NCBI GenBank assembly: GCA_002083655.1
Contig: MSXR01000006.1
Location: 239,325 to 303,324, forward strand
Direction: 5' to 3'
DNA from: Proteobacteria bacterium ST_bin14
GTDB taxonomy: Bacteria > Pseudomonadota > Alphaproteobacteria > Sphingomonadales > Sphingomonadaceae
DNA: 64,000 bases
The notes below the pieces were generated by a model that had not been told where the DNA came from, did no database searches, and was given only the letters and a program-made list of their open reading frames with translations. This document shows positions 22,805-31,991 of this stretch, one piece after another. The first letter of the stretch is position 1. Each line of letters opens with the position of its first letter. The position numbers were made by a program, and so were the translations under genes.

Positions 22805-23866
22805 GTGGCAAAATCTCCCGCGTCCAAATCTCCCGCATCCGCTCGCAAGAGTGAGCCGCCCGTGCCGAACCGCGAACGTCCCGACGAGCCAACACGCTTT
22901 GCGGCCAACAAGGAGCAGCTGCTGGATTTCTATAAGCAGATGCTGATGATCCGCCGGTTTGAGGAAAAGGCCGGGCAACTTTATGGCCTGGGGCTGATTG
23001 GCGGGTTCTGCCATTTGTATATCGGGCAGGAAGCGGTGGCGGTTGGCCTGCAATCAGCGCTGACCAAGAATGACAGCGTCATCACCGGATATCGGGACCA
23101 TGGCCATATGCTGTTGTGCGGCATTCCCCCCAAGGACGTGATGGCTGAGCTGACCGGTCGCGCGGCCGGCATTTCGCGGGGCAAGGGCGGTTCGATGCAC
23201 ATGTTCAGCGTTGAACATAAATTTTATGGCGGCCACGGCATTGTCGGCGCGCAGGTGTCGCTGGGCACGGGGCTGGGCTTTGCCCATAAATATCGCGGCG
23301 ATGGCGGTGTGTGCCTGGCCTATTTCGGCGATGGCGCGTCGAACCAGGGCCAGGTGTATGAAAGCTTCAACATGGCGGAGCTGTGGAAGCTGCCGGTGAT
23401 CTACGTCATCGAAAACAATCAGTACGCAATGGGCACCAGCGTAAACCGGTCGTCTGCCGAGGATCAGTTGTTCCGGCGCGGCGAGAGTTTTCGCATCCCC
23501 GGTATTCAGGTGGATGGCATGGATGTGCTTGCCTGCCGGGGCGCGGCGGAAGCGGCGCTGGCCTGGGTGCGCGCGGGCAAGGGGCCGATCATCCTGGAGA
23601 TGAAAACCTACCGCTATCGGGGGCATTCAATGTCCGATCCCGCCAAATACCGGTCCCGCGATGAAGTGCAGGCGATGCGCGACAATTCTGATCCGATCGA
23701 TCACTGCAAGAAAGAGCTGGAGGCCGTGGGCGTGACGGAGGCCGATCTGAAGGCGATCGAGCAGGAGATTCGCCGCGTGGTGAATGAGGCCGCTGACTTC
23801 GCCGAAACCGCGCCGGAGCCCGATCCGGCCGAACTTTATACCGACGTGCTGGTGGAGCGTTACTGA
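22805..23866 (+). CDS. pdhA: pyruvate dehydrogenase E1 component, alpha subunit
   Basis: The 353-residue protein has the E1-alpha entry segment MLMIRRFEEKAGQLYGLG, the GGSMHMF segment and the thiamine diphosphate motif GDGASNQGQVYE ending in VIENN. The phosphorylation-loop-like YRYRGHSMSDPAKYRSRDE is also present. It decarboxylates pyruvate and hands the hydroxyethyl group to the E2 lipoyl domain. The first 30 residues are a Lys/Pro/Ala-rich leader. The start is GTG, with GAGG upstream. Its stop overlaps pdhB (TGATG). Confidence 0.97.
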   Translation: MAKSPASKSPASARKSEPPVPNRERPDEPTRFAANKEQLLDFYKQMLMIRRFEEKAGQLYGLGLIGGFCHLYIGQEAVAVGLQSALTKNDSVITGYRDHGHMLLCGIPPKDVMAELTGRAAGISRGKGGSMHMFSVEHKFYGGHGIVGAQVSLGTGLGFAHKYRGDGGVCLAYFGDGASNQGQVYESFNMAELWKLPVIYVIENNQYAMGTSVNRSSAEDQLFRRGESFRIPGIQVDGMDVLACRGAAEAALAWVRAGKGPIILEMKTYRYRGHSMSDPAKYRSRDEVQAMRDNSDPIDHCKKELEAVGVTEADLKAIEQEIRRVVNEAADFAETAPEPDPAELYTDVLVERY

Positions 23867-25230
23867 TGGCAATCGAAATCAAGATGCCCGCGCTTTCACC
23901 GACCATGGAGGAGGGCACGCTCGCCAAATGGCTCGTCAAGGCAGGCGATGTCGTGAAGTCGGGCGACATCATGGCGGAGATTGAGACCGACAAGGCGACG
24001 ATGGAATTCGAAGCGGTCGATGAAGGGACCATAAGCGAGATTCTGGTCGCCGAAGGGACCGATAATGTGAAGGTCGGCACCGTCATCGCCACGCTGATCG
24101 GTGATGATGAGGCGGCTGCGCCCGCAGCGCCTGCACCAGCGCCCGCCAAGGCAGAACCTGCCGCGCCCGCGCCCATTGTGGCTGCACAGCCGCCGGTGGC
24201 TGTAAAGTCCCAGCCAGTCGCAACGGCGCTTCCCGCTGGCACCGAGATGGTGAAGGTAACGCTGCGTGAGGCATTGCGCGATGCGATGGCCGAGGAAATG
24301 CGCGCCGACGACCGGGTGTTCGTGATGGGCGAGGAAGTCGCGCAATACCAAGGGGCGTATAAGGTTACGCAAGGGCTGCTCGACGAATTTGGTGACAAGC
24401 GGGTCATTGATACGCCGATTACCGAATATGGCTTTGCCGGCATCGGATCGGGCGCGGCGATGGGCGGATTGCGCCCGATCGTCGAGTTCATGACGTTCAA
24501 CTTTGCGATGCAGGCGATTGATCACATCATCAATTCGGCGGCCAAGACCAATTATATGTCCGGCGGCCAGATGCGGTGCCCGATTGTGTTTCGCGGCCCC
24601 AACGGCGCGGCGAGCCGGGTGGGCGCGCAGCATTCGCAAAATTACGCGCCCTGGTATGCCAGCGTGCCGGGCCTGATCGTGATCGCGCCTTATGACGCCG
24701 CCGACGCCAAGGGATTGCTGAAGGCCGCGATCCGCAGCGAAGACCCCGTCGTGTTTCTGGAAAACGAGCTGCTATACGGTCGGTCGTTTGAGGTGCCCGT
24801 AGGGGACGACCATGTGGTGCCGATTGGCAAGGCGCGCACGATGCGCAGCGGCACCGACATTACCATCGTCAGCTATTCAATCGCCGTTGGGCTTTCGCTG
24901 GAAGCCGCAGAGATATTGGCGGGTGAGGGGATTGATGCCGAGGTAATCGACCTGCGCACCATTCGCCCGCTCGATCGGCAGGCGGTGCTGGACAGTTTGA
25001 AGAAAACCAATCGCATGATTGTGGTGGAGGAAGGCTGGCCAACCTGTTCGATCGCCAGCGAGATTATCGCCATTGCGATGGAAGACGGCTTTGACGATCT
25101 CGACGCGCCGGTGCTGCGCGTGACGAATGAGGATGTGCCAATGCCCTATGCCGCCAATCTGGAAAAACTGGCGCTGGTGAATGTGGCCGGTGTGGTGGCG
25201 GCGGCGAAAAAGGTTTGCCACCGGGGTTGA
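23866..25230 (+). CDS. pdhB: pyruvate dehydrogenase E1 beta subunit with N-terminal lipoyl domain
   Basis: Residues 1-80 form a biotinyl/lipoyl domain with the modified lysine in ETDKATMEFE (K43). An Ala/Pro-rich hinge (about residues 84-125) follows, then a full E1-beta transketolase-like domain (VFVMGEEVAQYQGAYKVT, ITEYGFAGIGSGAAMGGL, VVEEGWPTCSIASEI). E1-beta with its own lipoyl domain is a known alphaproteobacterial arrangement. The E2 and E3 genes are not in the window. The stop directly abuts the convergent TadE-like gene with no spacer. Confidence 0.97.
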   Translation: MAIEIKMPALSPTMEEGTLAKWLVKAGDVVKSGDIMAEIETDKATMEFEAVDEGTISEILVAEGTDNVKVGTVIATLIGDDEAAAPAAPAPAPAKAEPAAPAPIVAAQPPVAVKSQPVATALPAGTEMVKVTLREALRDAMAEEMRADDRVFVMGEEVAQYQGAYKVTQGLLDEFGDKRVIDTPITEYGFAGIGSGAAMGGLRPIVEFMTFNFAMQAIDHIINSAAKTNYMSGGQMRCPIVFRGPNGAASRVGAQHSQNYAPWYASVPGLIVIAPYDAADAKGLLKAAIRSEDPVVFLENELLYGRSFEVPVGDDHVVPIGKARTMRSGTDITIVSYSIAVGLSLEAAEILAGEGIDAEVIDLRTIRPLDRQAVLDSLKKTNRMIVVEEGWPTCSIASEIIAIAMEDGFDDLDAPVLRVTNEDVPMPYAANLEKLALVNVAGVVAAAKKVCHRG

Positions 25231-25887
25231 TCAGCAAGTGGACGCAGTAACCCCCGCCACGGCATAAACTTGGGTCAGATCCCGCCTGTCACGCACGATC
25301 ATCGATGCGATTTCGGTCATTGATGTGGCGGGCGACAGGCTGGTCTGCAAGATCGGCTTATACTCATAGTAAAGCTCGATAAACATCGTCGCCCCGTTAT
25401 CGGGCGCGGTCACCTGGCGGCCCGTGGGGCCAAGGCCGGTTAGCCCTGTGGTGCCGCTGCCGCTGGGATATTGGCGGGCATAGGTGGTCTTTGCGCCGTA
25501 ACAGCGCCGCCAGCCAATCTTGTATGTGCCCGCCGTGTTGGGGTTTGCCGTTGGTTCCAGGCTGGTGACGATGATGCGGCCATTGGCCTGCAGGTTCAGC
25601 TCGCCACCCTGTAGGTTGGCGCCGACGAACAGATCGTTGATGTCAGCCTCTGTAATTGTTTTGGCGACGAGCTGACTGCCGGTACCGATCCGGGCAGCAT
25701 TGTCCGCCAGATGGAGCGCGACCTGGCTCATCCGCATTTTGGTGGTGATGTAATTGGTCATTTCCGCGCCCGACAGGCTCATCACCAGCAGGATCGGCAG
25801 CGCAAACGCGAATTCGAGCAGCGCCAGACCGCTGGTGTCAGCGTGCAGCCGCGCGAGAAAGCGAAACGGGGCGAGCGCGCGCGTCAT
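25231..25887 (-). CDS. TadE-like pseudopilin/pilus assembly protein (second)
   Basis: The 218-residue protein has the TadE signature near the N terminus (SGLALLEFAFALPILLVM), with a conserved Glu inside the hydrophobic helix and a type IV-prepilin-like context that TadV-type peptidases process. The rest is periplasmic and strand-rich with several cysteines. It overlaps the upstream TadE gene by 4 bases and is the last gene of the TadG-TadG-TadE-TadE operon. Its stop abuts that of pdhB. Confidence 0.85.
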   Translation of the reverse strand: MTRALAPFRFLARLHADTSGLALLEFAFALPILLVMSLSGAEMTNYITTKMRMSQVALHLADNAARIGTGSQLVAKTITEADINDLFVGANLQGGELNLQANGRIIVTSLEPTANPNTAGTYKIGWRRCYGAKTTYARQYPSGSGTTGLTGLGPTGRQVTAPDNGATMFIELYYEYKPILQTSLSPATSMTEIASMIVRDRRDLTQVYAVAGVTASTC

Positions 25888-26522
25888 GTACAGTTCCTTG
25901 CCACCGGTGCACCATATGTTGCCTGATCATCATAGGGCTGGTTCTTCAGGATCGTTGCGGCCCTCACCGTGGTGGTGTTGCCAGCGTTGATCAAATTATA
26001 GAGCGGGAACATCCGCCGATAGCTGACCGTCACGGTGTACAGCGTCGCGTCCTTCGCGCCGCCCTGGCCGCTATTGCCGCCATCGCGGTCCCAGGTGCTG
26101 TTGTTATTGGCATCCTGATAGGGTTCGCCGGGCGTGGAGCCATTGGGGCCATCGCACGTGCCGTTGCCATTAGTATCCGCCCAGGTTTCGGCCTGCGCCG
26201 CCGCCGCTGTGGAGAAGGTTTTGTAGAAGCGCCGGGTAATCGAGATCGTGGCGTTGTTGGCCAGTGCCCGCACCTGCGCGCGGACCTTATCGTCAATCGC
26301 GGTCTGCGCTGACGTTTCGTCATTGCCCTCTAGCGATGAATCGCGGCCAACCTTTTGCACCACGCCCTGCAGCACCGATCGCATATACAGCGTGTGCGCC
26401 ACATCAAACGCGCCCAGCAGTGTTAGCACCAGCACGGGCGCGACAAAGCCGAACTCAACTATGGTCGCCCCTCGTTCATCGCGGGCGAACCGGTGGAGGA
26501 ATCGAGGTGATTTGCGGATCAT
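25884..26522 (-). CDS. TadE-like protein with Asp/Asn-rich calcium-loop-like insert
   Basis: The N terminus (RDERGATIVEFGFVAPVLVL) is a classical TadE helix with the key Glu. The periplasmic part contains two Asp/Asn-rich loops (ADTNGNGTCDG and QDANNNSTWDRD, about residues 118-150) that resemble calcium-binding dockerin or EF-hand loops, an unusual addition to TadE. The gene overlaps its neighbours by 4 bases on both sides, so it is in one operon with the VWA proteins. Confidence 0.85.
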   Translation of the reverse strand: MIRKSPRFLHRFARDERGATIVEFGFVAPVLVLTLLGAFDVAHTLYMRSVLQGVVQKVGRDSSLEGNDETSAQTAIDDKVRAQVRALANNATISITRRFYKTFSTAAAAQAETWADTNGNGTCDGPNGSTPGEPYQDANNNSTWDRDGGNSGQGGAKDATLYTVTVSYRRMFPLYNLINAGNTTTVRAATILKNQPYDDQATYGAPVARNCT

Positions 26523-28456
26523 CGTGTCAACCGAAGCTGGGAGATTTCCGACGCGATTGAGCCGAACACGGTGTCCAGATCGGCAGAATTACGCGCGGAA
26601 TAAAAGCGTCCGGTGGTGGAGCAGCTGCGCAATGAGTTTTCGATGGTGGTGTTCGACACGCCGAACCAGATCACCCACAGCGTGATGTTCTTGTTCTTCA
26701 CCGCGCTACAAATGCCCGCAAGCCGCGCATTTACCTGTTGAGTAAGCGTGCCGCTGGTGCCGCAACCTCCGGTTGGCACGGTGTTGGCATCCGTCTGTCG
26801 GCGATCAAACCAGGCCACGCCATAGGCGGTATAGTTGCCCGAGTCGGTGCAGGCCTCACCGTCGGTCATGAAAATCAGGTGCCGCTCAATTTCGCCGCCG
26901 CTGGGCGTCAGCGCGTTTTCGCTGGCGAAGATGCCGGTGGGCGACATCAGTCGCGCGCCCCAAATCATGCCGATATCGTGGTACGTATTGCCCTGTGGCG
27001 TCAGGCTGTCGACATAGTTTTCGAACGCCGTCGGATCATTCCACTCAACAAGTTTGCGTGCTGCGACGGGGCAGAAATAATCTGATCCATTGCCATATTC
27101 GGTCGTGGTGGTGATATCGGCAAGGTTCCAGTTGCTGCCGTTGCCGGCTGTATCCTGCCGGGTGTAGATCAGCCCCGGCAGCAATGGCGCCCACAGGGTC
27201 TCTTCGTCGCCACTGTTGGGCACCAGATCGATGTTCAGATCATTGGCATCGGCGGGAATGGGATCGTAATCCGTCTCACGAACCGTCTCACGCTCCTCAA
27301 TGCATCCGTCCCACGTGATTGTCTTGTTGGTGAAACCGGTTCCGATTGGCAGCACGAAGCTGTTGTTCCAACCCATGCCGTTTTTCAGCGCAGACACGTC
27401 GTGCGAGATCGGCCCGTAATGCCAGGTGTTTGACGGCGGCGTGCCAGCGGTACCGGTATAGGTCGTTGTCGTTGTGGTTTTTCGGGTTTTGCACAGGCCA
27501 CCCGATGCACTGCTCCACGACCGACGCGTAAATACGATCGTCGTGTTGACGCGTGTCGTGCCCGTCACAACGTCGGATGATGATCCCTTTGAAGCAAGTG
27601 CTGTATCGTTGCACTGTGCGCTTGGCGTTCGATTGAAGTTGGCACCCGACGTTTTGACGACGGGATTGCCAACCTGGGTCCAACCAGCAGCCATTCCCGG
27701 AATGGAGATAGGCTCTCTCGATTGGTAGGTCCAATCGTCGGCAAAAAACGACGATGGCAACAACTTTCCGACGTTCACGTTCGTGGCGTAGGGCACAAAG
27801 CCAAACCGCACCTGCACCGCAGTAACCCCGCCCGTTGGGGCACCCAGATTGCAGGATTCGCTGGTGTTGCGTTGCGCCACCGATTCGTAAAAGCACTTCA
27901 CCGCGCCGCGCAGCGCCTGAATTTTGGTCTTAGTGTCGCTCGACACCGCCTTGTTGCCCATCGAACCCGTCGTATCGAGCACGAACATGATGTCGGTATT
28001 GGGCAGGCTCATCGCGGCATCGCAGGTGACGGTCAGCGTTTCGGTGGTGCGGCCAATCACGCGGGTCAACGTCATCGGCACCACTGCCGATACCGTGCCG
28101 GTCACCTTGCCGTTCAATTCGGTGAAACTGCGCGTCAGCGTAGTTGATCCATAGGCACCCGTTTGGAAGTTCGCGTCGAAAAAGCGTTCTGCGGCGGCGC
28201 GCGGCGCGTTGTTGGTGTGCGTCCAGATGCCGCCGCCCATTGCCTTGCGCCCTGCCAGCGCACCGGCGTCGCAGGCGTGCTGCAGCCGTGTTTTGGTGAT
28301 GTACAGGCGGCTCATGTCAACGCCGCCGCCGACCAGCCCGGCCAGCGGGATAAGCGCAGCGGCCATGATGGCGAGTGTATTGCCGCGAACGTCACGGCCA
28401 AGGCGGCGCAGAAAGCCGATTGGCCCGCTTGCTGAGACTGTTGATTGATCCGCCAT
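26519..28456 (-). CDS. TadG-like protein with VWA domain (paralogue 2)
   Basis: The 645-residue protein starts with a TadG/TadE-type helix (NTLAIMAAALIPLAGLVGGG) and a VDMSRLYITKTRLQHACDAG motif. It continues with a von Willebrand A domain whose MIDAS is FVLDTTGSMG (D161, T163, S165). The C terminus (SIASEISQLRLTR) closes the VWA domain. TadG proteins sit in the envelope with Flp-type pili. The first 230 and last 200 residues are nearly the same as those of the gene at 28563, while the middle differs. No other tad genes are in the window. Confidence 0.9.
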   Translation of the reverse strand: MADQSTVSASGPIGFLRRLGRDVRGNTLAIMAAALIPLAGLVGGGVDMSRLYITKTRLQHACDAGALAGRKAMGGGIWTHTNNAPRAAAERFFDANFQTGAYGSTTLTRSFTELNGKVTGTVSAVVPMTLTRVIGRTTETLTVTCDAAMSLPNTDIMFVLDTTGSMGNKAVSSDTKTKIQALRGAVKCFYESVAQRNTSESCNLGAPTGGVTAVQVRFGFVPYATNVNVGKLLPSSFFADDWTYQSREPISIPGMAAGWTQVGNPVVKTSGANFNRTPSAQCNDTALASKGSSSDVVTGTTRVNTTIVFTRRSWSSASGGLCKTRKTTTTTTYTGTAGTPPSNTWHYGPISHDVSALKNGMGWNNSFVLPIGTGFTNKTITWDGCIEERETVRETDYDPIPADANDLNIDLVPNSGDEETLWAPLLPGLIYTRQDTAGNGSNWNLADITTTTEYGNGSDYFCPVAARKLVEWNDPTAFENYVDSLTPQGNTYHDIGMIWGARLMSPTGIFASENALTPSGGEIERHLIFMTDGEACTDSGNYTAYGVAWFDRRQTDANTVPTGGCGTSGTLTQQVNARLAGICSAVKNKNITLWVIWFGVSNTTIENSLRSCSTTGRFYSARNSADLDTVFGSIASEISQLRLTR

Positions 28457-28562
28457 TGCGCTGCCTTACGTGCCCGAGCTTTGTTCCAGCGCGCAGCTAT
28501 GGGCCAACAATGGCTAATTTTGCCTAAACCGCTCGGGCGGGGCGGGGTGGCGATCCGGGCAA

Positions 28563-30569
28563 TCATCGCGTCAATCGCAACTGCGAGATCTCAGACGCGA
28601 TTGACCCGAACACCGTATCGAGATCAGCGGAATTGCGGGCTGAATAAAAGCGCCCCGTCGTCGAACAACTGCGCAACGCATTTTCGATGGTGGTGTTCGA
28701 CACGCCGAACCAGATCACCCATAAAGTGATGTTCTTGTTCTTCACCGCCTCACACAGCCCCGCCAGCCGGGCATTTACCTGCTCCGTCAAGGTGCCGTTG
28801 GTGCCGCAGCCATCGGTGGGGGCGGTGTTGGCGGCGGTCTGGCGGCGATCGAACCAGCCAACGCCGTAAGCGTTGTAATTGCCAGTGCCTGTGCACGCCT
28901 CACCATCGGTCATGAAGATCAGGTGCCGTTCAATTTCGCCGCCATTGGGGGTCAGCGCGTTTTCGCTGGCAAAAATGCCGGTCGGCGACATTAGTCGCGC
29001 GCCCCACACCATGCCGATATCGTGATAGGTATTGCCCTCTGGCGTCAGGCTGTCGACATAGGCTTCGAACGCGGTGGGATCATTCCACTCTGCAAGTTTC
29101 TTCGCCTCGGTTGGGCAGAAATATTGCGATCCGTTGACATACTCATCGGTGGTGGTGGTTTGCGCCAGGTTCCAACTGCCGCCGCCCGACAATTGGTTTC
29201 GGGTATAGATTAGCCCGGGCACTGCGGGTGCCCATAAAGTGCTGGCATCGCCTGCGCTGGGGATCAGATCGATATCAAGGTCCTTCGCCCCGCTGGGGAT
29301 GGGAGTATAGCTGGCGGCGCGCACGGTTGCGCGTTCTTCAATACAGCCTTCCCAGTTGAGCGTTACATCGCTTGCGCCTGCCCCAATCGGACGGGTGAAG
29401 CTGGGGTTCCAGCTGCTGCCGTTCTTCAGCCCGGTGATGTCGACGGGCAAACTGCCATAGGTCCAGTCACGCAGCGTATCGACATAGGTGGTTGTCGTGT
29501 CTGTCCGCAGGCGACGGCAACTGCGCGAGTTGCCCCCCGTGTCAGACGCGCCAATCCAGCCCCATTCGCCGTCATTGGTGCCAGACGTTGCCGCGCCGTC
29601 GCTGTTGAAGGCGACCGATACGGTTGAGGCGGGAGCAGGCCCTCCAGACGTTGTCGCTGATGGGGTAAAGCCGTTGAAGCTCGTGTTATCCATATATCTC
29701 AGGCAGTTGGCTCTTGAAATGCTGCCATTGGGATAATCCTCCCAATAGGGGCCGTTGGCATAAGTGCCCGGCGGTCGCATGTTCGCGCGGCGGGTTTGGT
29801 AGTTCCAGCTATTGGCGAAATAGGCAGGCGGCAGCAGCCGCCCGACATTCACATTGGTGGCATAGGGTACAAAGCCAAAGCGCACCTGAACCGCCGTAAC
29901 GCCGCCGGTCGGCGCGCCCGATGTGCAGGTTTCAGATGTATTTCGCTGGGCAACCGATTCGTAGAAGCACTTCACCGCACCCTTCAGCGCTTCCATCTTG
30001 GTCTTGGTGTCGGTTGATACTGCCTTGTTGCCCATGGAACCGGTGGTATCCAGCACGAACATGATGTCGGTATTGGGCAGGCTCATCGCGGCATCGCAGG
30101 TGACGGTTAATGTCTCGCTGGTGCGGCCAATCACGCGGGTCAGCGTCATTGGGACGGTTGCCGATGCAACCCCGGTTACTCGTCCACCGGCCTCTGTAAA
30201 GCTGCGGGTAAGGCTGCTGGAGCCATAGGCACCGTCCTGAAAATTCGCATCGAACAGCCCGTTTGCAGCGGTGCGCGGGGCAAAGCTCCTTTGCGACCAG
30301 ATGCCGCCGCCCATCGCCTTGCGCCCGGCAAGCGCGCCCGCATCACACGCATGTTGCAGCCGTGTCTTGGTGATGTAGAGCCGACTCATGTCGATGCCGC
30401 CCCCCACCATGCCCGCAAGGGGAATCAGCGCCGCGCCAGCAATGGCAAGGGTGTTGCCGCGCACGTCGCGGGCCAGCCTGCCCAGAAAACCGCGCGTAGC
30501 GGTGACCGGCGTCAACGATCCCCAGCGCCGGGGTGCTGCATGTGGCTGCCGCTGGCTTGTGGTCGACAT
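28563..30569 (-). CDS. TadG-like protein with VWA domain (paralogue 1)
   Basis: The 668-residue protein has the same layout as its downstream neighbour: N-terminal hydrophobic helix (NTLAIAGAALIPLAGMVGGG), MSRLYITKTRLQHACDAG, VWA MIDAS FVLDTTGSMGNK, and the closing SIASEISQLRLTR. The middle, from about residue 235 to 420, is divergent and rich in Asn, Gly and Ser. It is the first gene of the operon, with 106 bases between it and the next copy, so the second copy may have its own ribosome site or promoter. Confidence 0.9.
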   Translation of the reverse strand: MSTTSQRQPHAAPRRWGSLTPVTATRGFLGRLARDVRGNTLAIAGAALIPLAGMVGGGIDMSRLYITKTRLQHACDAGALAGRKAMGGGIWSQRSFAPRTAANGLFDANFQDGAYGSSSLTRSFTEAGGRVTGVASATVPMTLTRVIGRTSETLTVTCDAAMSLPNTDIMFVLDTTGSMGNKAVSTDTKTKMEALKGAVKCFYESVAQRNTSETCTSGAPTGGVTAVQVRFGFVPYATNVNVGRLLPPAYFANSWNYQTRRANMRPPGTYANGPYWEDYPNGSISRANCLRYMDNTSFNGFTPSATTSGGPAPASTVSVAFNSDGAATSGTNDGEWGWIGASDTGGNSRSCRRLRTDTTTTYVDTLRDWTYGSLPVDITGLKNGSSWNPSFTRPIGAGASDVTLNWEGCIEERATVRAASYTPIPSGAKDLDIDLIPSAGDASTLWAPAVPGLIYTRNQLSGGGSWNLAQTTTTDEYVNGSQYFCPTEAKKLAEWNDPTAFEAYVDSLTPEGNTYHDIGMVWGARLMSPTGIFASENALTPNGGEIERHLIFMTDGEACTGTGNYNAYGVGWFDRRQTAANTAPTDGCGTNGTLTEQVNARLAGLCEAVKNKNITLWVIWFGVSNTTIENALRSCSTTGRFYSARNSADLDTVFGSIASEISQLRLTR

Positions 30570-30655
30570 GATGGCGCACCGATCCCGATTGGAATTTGAC
30601 GAGCGACATCAATGTTCCCCGCAGCACTAACCGGCTCTCAAGCGAGGGAGTGAAA

Positions 30656-31330
30656 ATGGCGGAAACCATCATTGCCGATCCGGAACGGGCGCTGGCGCTC
30701 AGCTATGTGCCGCGCGAGGGCCGGGCCGGGCTGGCGGCGTTATGGGCGCTCGATGAAATGCTGGGCGCGATATTGCGCAGCGGGCGTGATCCGATGGTGT
30801 CGCAGCTGCGGCTTACCTGGTGGCATGACGCGCTGTGCCGGCTTGATCAGGCACCGCCACCGGCCCAGCCGTTGCTGACGCAGCTTGCCAGCGCCGTGCT
30901 GCCCAGCGGCGTGACCGGGGCGGCGCTGGCGGCGATGATTGAGGGCTGGGAAGTGCTGGTCGATCCCGATCCGATTCCCGATGACGCGCTGGTCGATTAT
31001 GCCGATGCGCGCGGTGGCGGGCTGTTTGCGGCGGCGGGGGTGATGCTGGGCAGTGCCCGCGATCCGGTTCGGTTGGCGGGGCAGGGCTGGGCGCTGGTTG
31101 ATCTGGCGCGGCACAGCGGTGATCCTGCACTGGCAGCGCGCGCGCTGGCGCTGGCCGTGCCGCTGCTGGATAAGGCGATGGCGGTGCGGTGGCACCGCGT
31201 GGTTCGGCCGATGGGCATGCTGGCGCGGCTGGCCATGATGGATGCGCGTGCCGGGACGCTGCCCTTGCCGCAGCAGGGGTCTCCAGCGCGCGTGTTGCGG
31301 ATGCTGCGCCACCGCGCGACCGGACGATAG
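30656..31330 (+). CDS. squalene/phytoene synthase family protein (short, NDUFAF6-like)
   Basis: The 224-residue protein shows the all-helical prenyl-synthase-like pattern (RALALSYVPREGRAGLAALW, LWALDEMLGAIL, VSQLRLTWWHDAL, YADARGGGLF). However, the aspartate-rich DXXXD motifs of true squalene or phytoene synthases are not clear. It may therefore be a non-catalytic member like NDUFAF6. The ATG at 30656 follows GAGGGAG at a good distance. It is divergent from the TadG operon. Confidence 0.75.
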   Translation: MAETIIADPERALALSYVPREGRAGLAALWALDEMLGAILRSGRDPMVSQLRLTWWHDALCRLDQAPPPAQPLLTQLASAVLPSGVTGAALAAMIEGWEVLVDPDPIPDDALVDYADARGGGLFAAAGVMLGSARDPVRLAGQGWALVDLARHSGDPALAARALALAVPLLDKAMAVRWHRVVRPMGMLARLAMMDARAGTLPLPQQGSPARVLRMLRHRATGR

Positions 31331-31388
31331 GGTTTCGCCAGCCGCCGCAACGCGTTATTCCTGATGAAGATGGGGGGAGAGTGCGGCG

Positions 31389-31862
31389 ATGTGGCGATAT
31401 CTGGCGGCGGGGATTGGCGGGCTGATGCTGATCGTGGTGGGCTATATGTTCGTCACCGGTGGCGCATCGCCCCGATCCGGGCTGCCCGGTGCCCCGGCAT
31501 TGGCGGGGATGACGGGGCAAGACGGCGGATTGCCCGATGGCGCACCCGAGGCATCTGCCAAAACCCGCGAGGAAAAGCGTTTTGGCCGGTATGACAAAGA
31601 CAAGGACGGGGCGATCACCCGCGCCGAATATCTGGCGTCGCGGCGAAAGGCCTATGCGCGGCTCGACACAAATGGCGACGGCCAGCTATCGTTTGACGAA
31701 TGGTCTGTGAAAACCACCGGGCGGTTTTTGGCGGCTGATGCGGACAAAAACGGCGCGATGAACCCCGCTGAATTTGCCACCACCGCGCCGAAACGGCGAG
31801 CCAAAGCAACGCCGAAATGCGTTTGCCCGGCCCCACCTGTGGCCGGAGATGAAGAGGGTTAG
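31389..31862 (+). CDS. EF-hand domain protein, membrane-anchored or secreted
   Basis: A short N-terminal hydrophobic helix (YLAAGIGGLMLIVVGYMFV) is followed by three EF-hand loops: DKDKDGAITRAE (69-80), DTNGDGQLSFDE (93-104) and DADKNGAMNPAE (117-128). Each has Asp at the first position and Glu at the last, so calcium binding is likely. A Lys-rich tail with two cysteines (KCVCPAPP) follows. Function is unknown; the protein probably faces the periplasm. It follows the squalene-synthase-like gene by 58 bases. Confidence 0.85.
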   Translation: MWRYLAAGIGGLMLIVVGYMFVTGGASPRSGLPGAPALAGMTGQDGGLPDGAPEASAKTREEKRFGRYDKDKDGAITRAEYLASRRKAYARLDTNGDGQLSFDEWSVKTTGRFLAADADKNGAMNPAEFATTAPKRRAKATPKCVCPAPPVAGDEEG

Positions 31863-31889
31863 AGCATGGTTCCGTAATTCCGGATCACC

Positions 31890-31968
31890 CGTCATTGCGA
31901 GCGCAGCGAAGCAATCCAGCCTATCCGCGAGCACGCCGCTGGATTGCTTCGCTGCGCTCGCAATGACG
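31890..31968. repeat. B-family long palindrome (copy B2)
   Basis: The 30-base arms 31890-31919 and 31939-31968 are perfect inverted copies (outer part CGTCATTGCGAGCGCAGCG) with a 19-base loop. It lies between convergent genes (EF-hand gene and trmFO) and matches copy B1 at 6205. Confidence 0.9.
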
Positions 31969-31991
31969 ATTCATATTTCAAGCATGATGTT

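Noticed and set aside
25231..30569. Possible Tad pilus locus as a complete secretion island
   Set aside because: Only TadE/TadG-type genes are present; ATPase, prepilin peptidase and secretin are missing.
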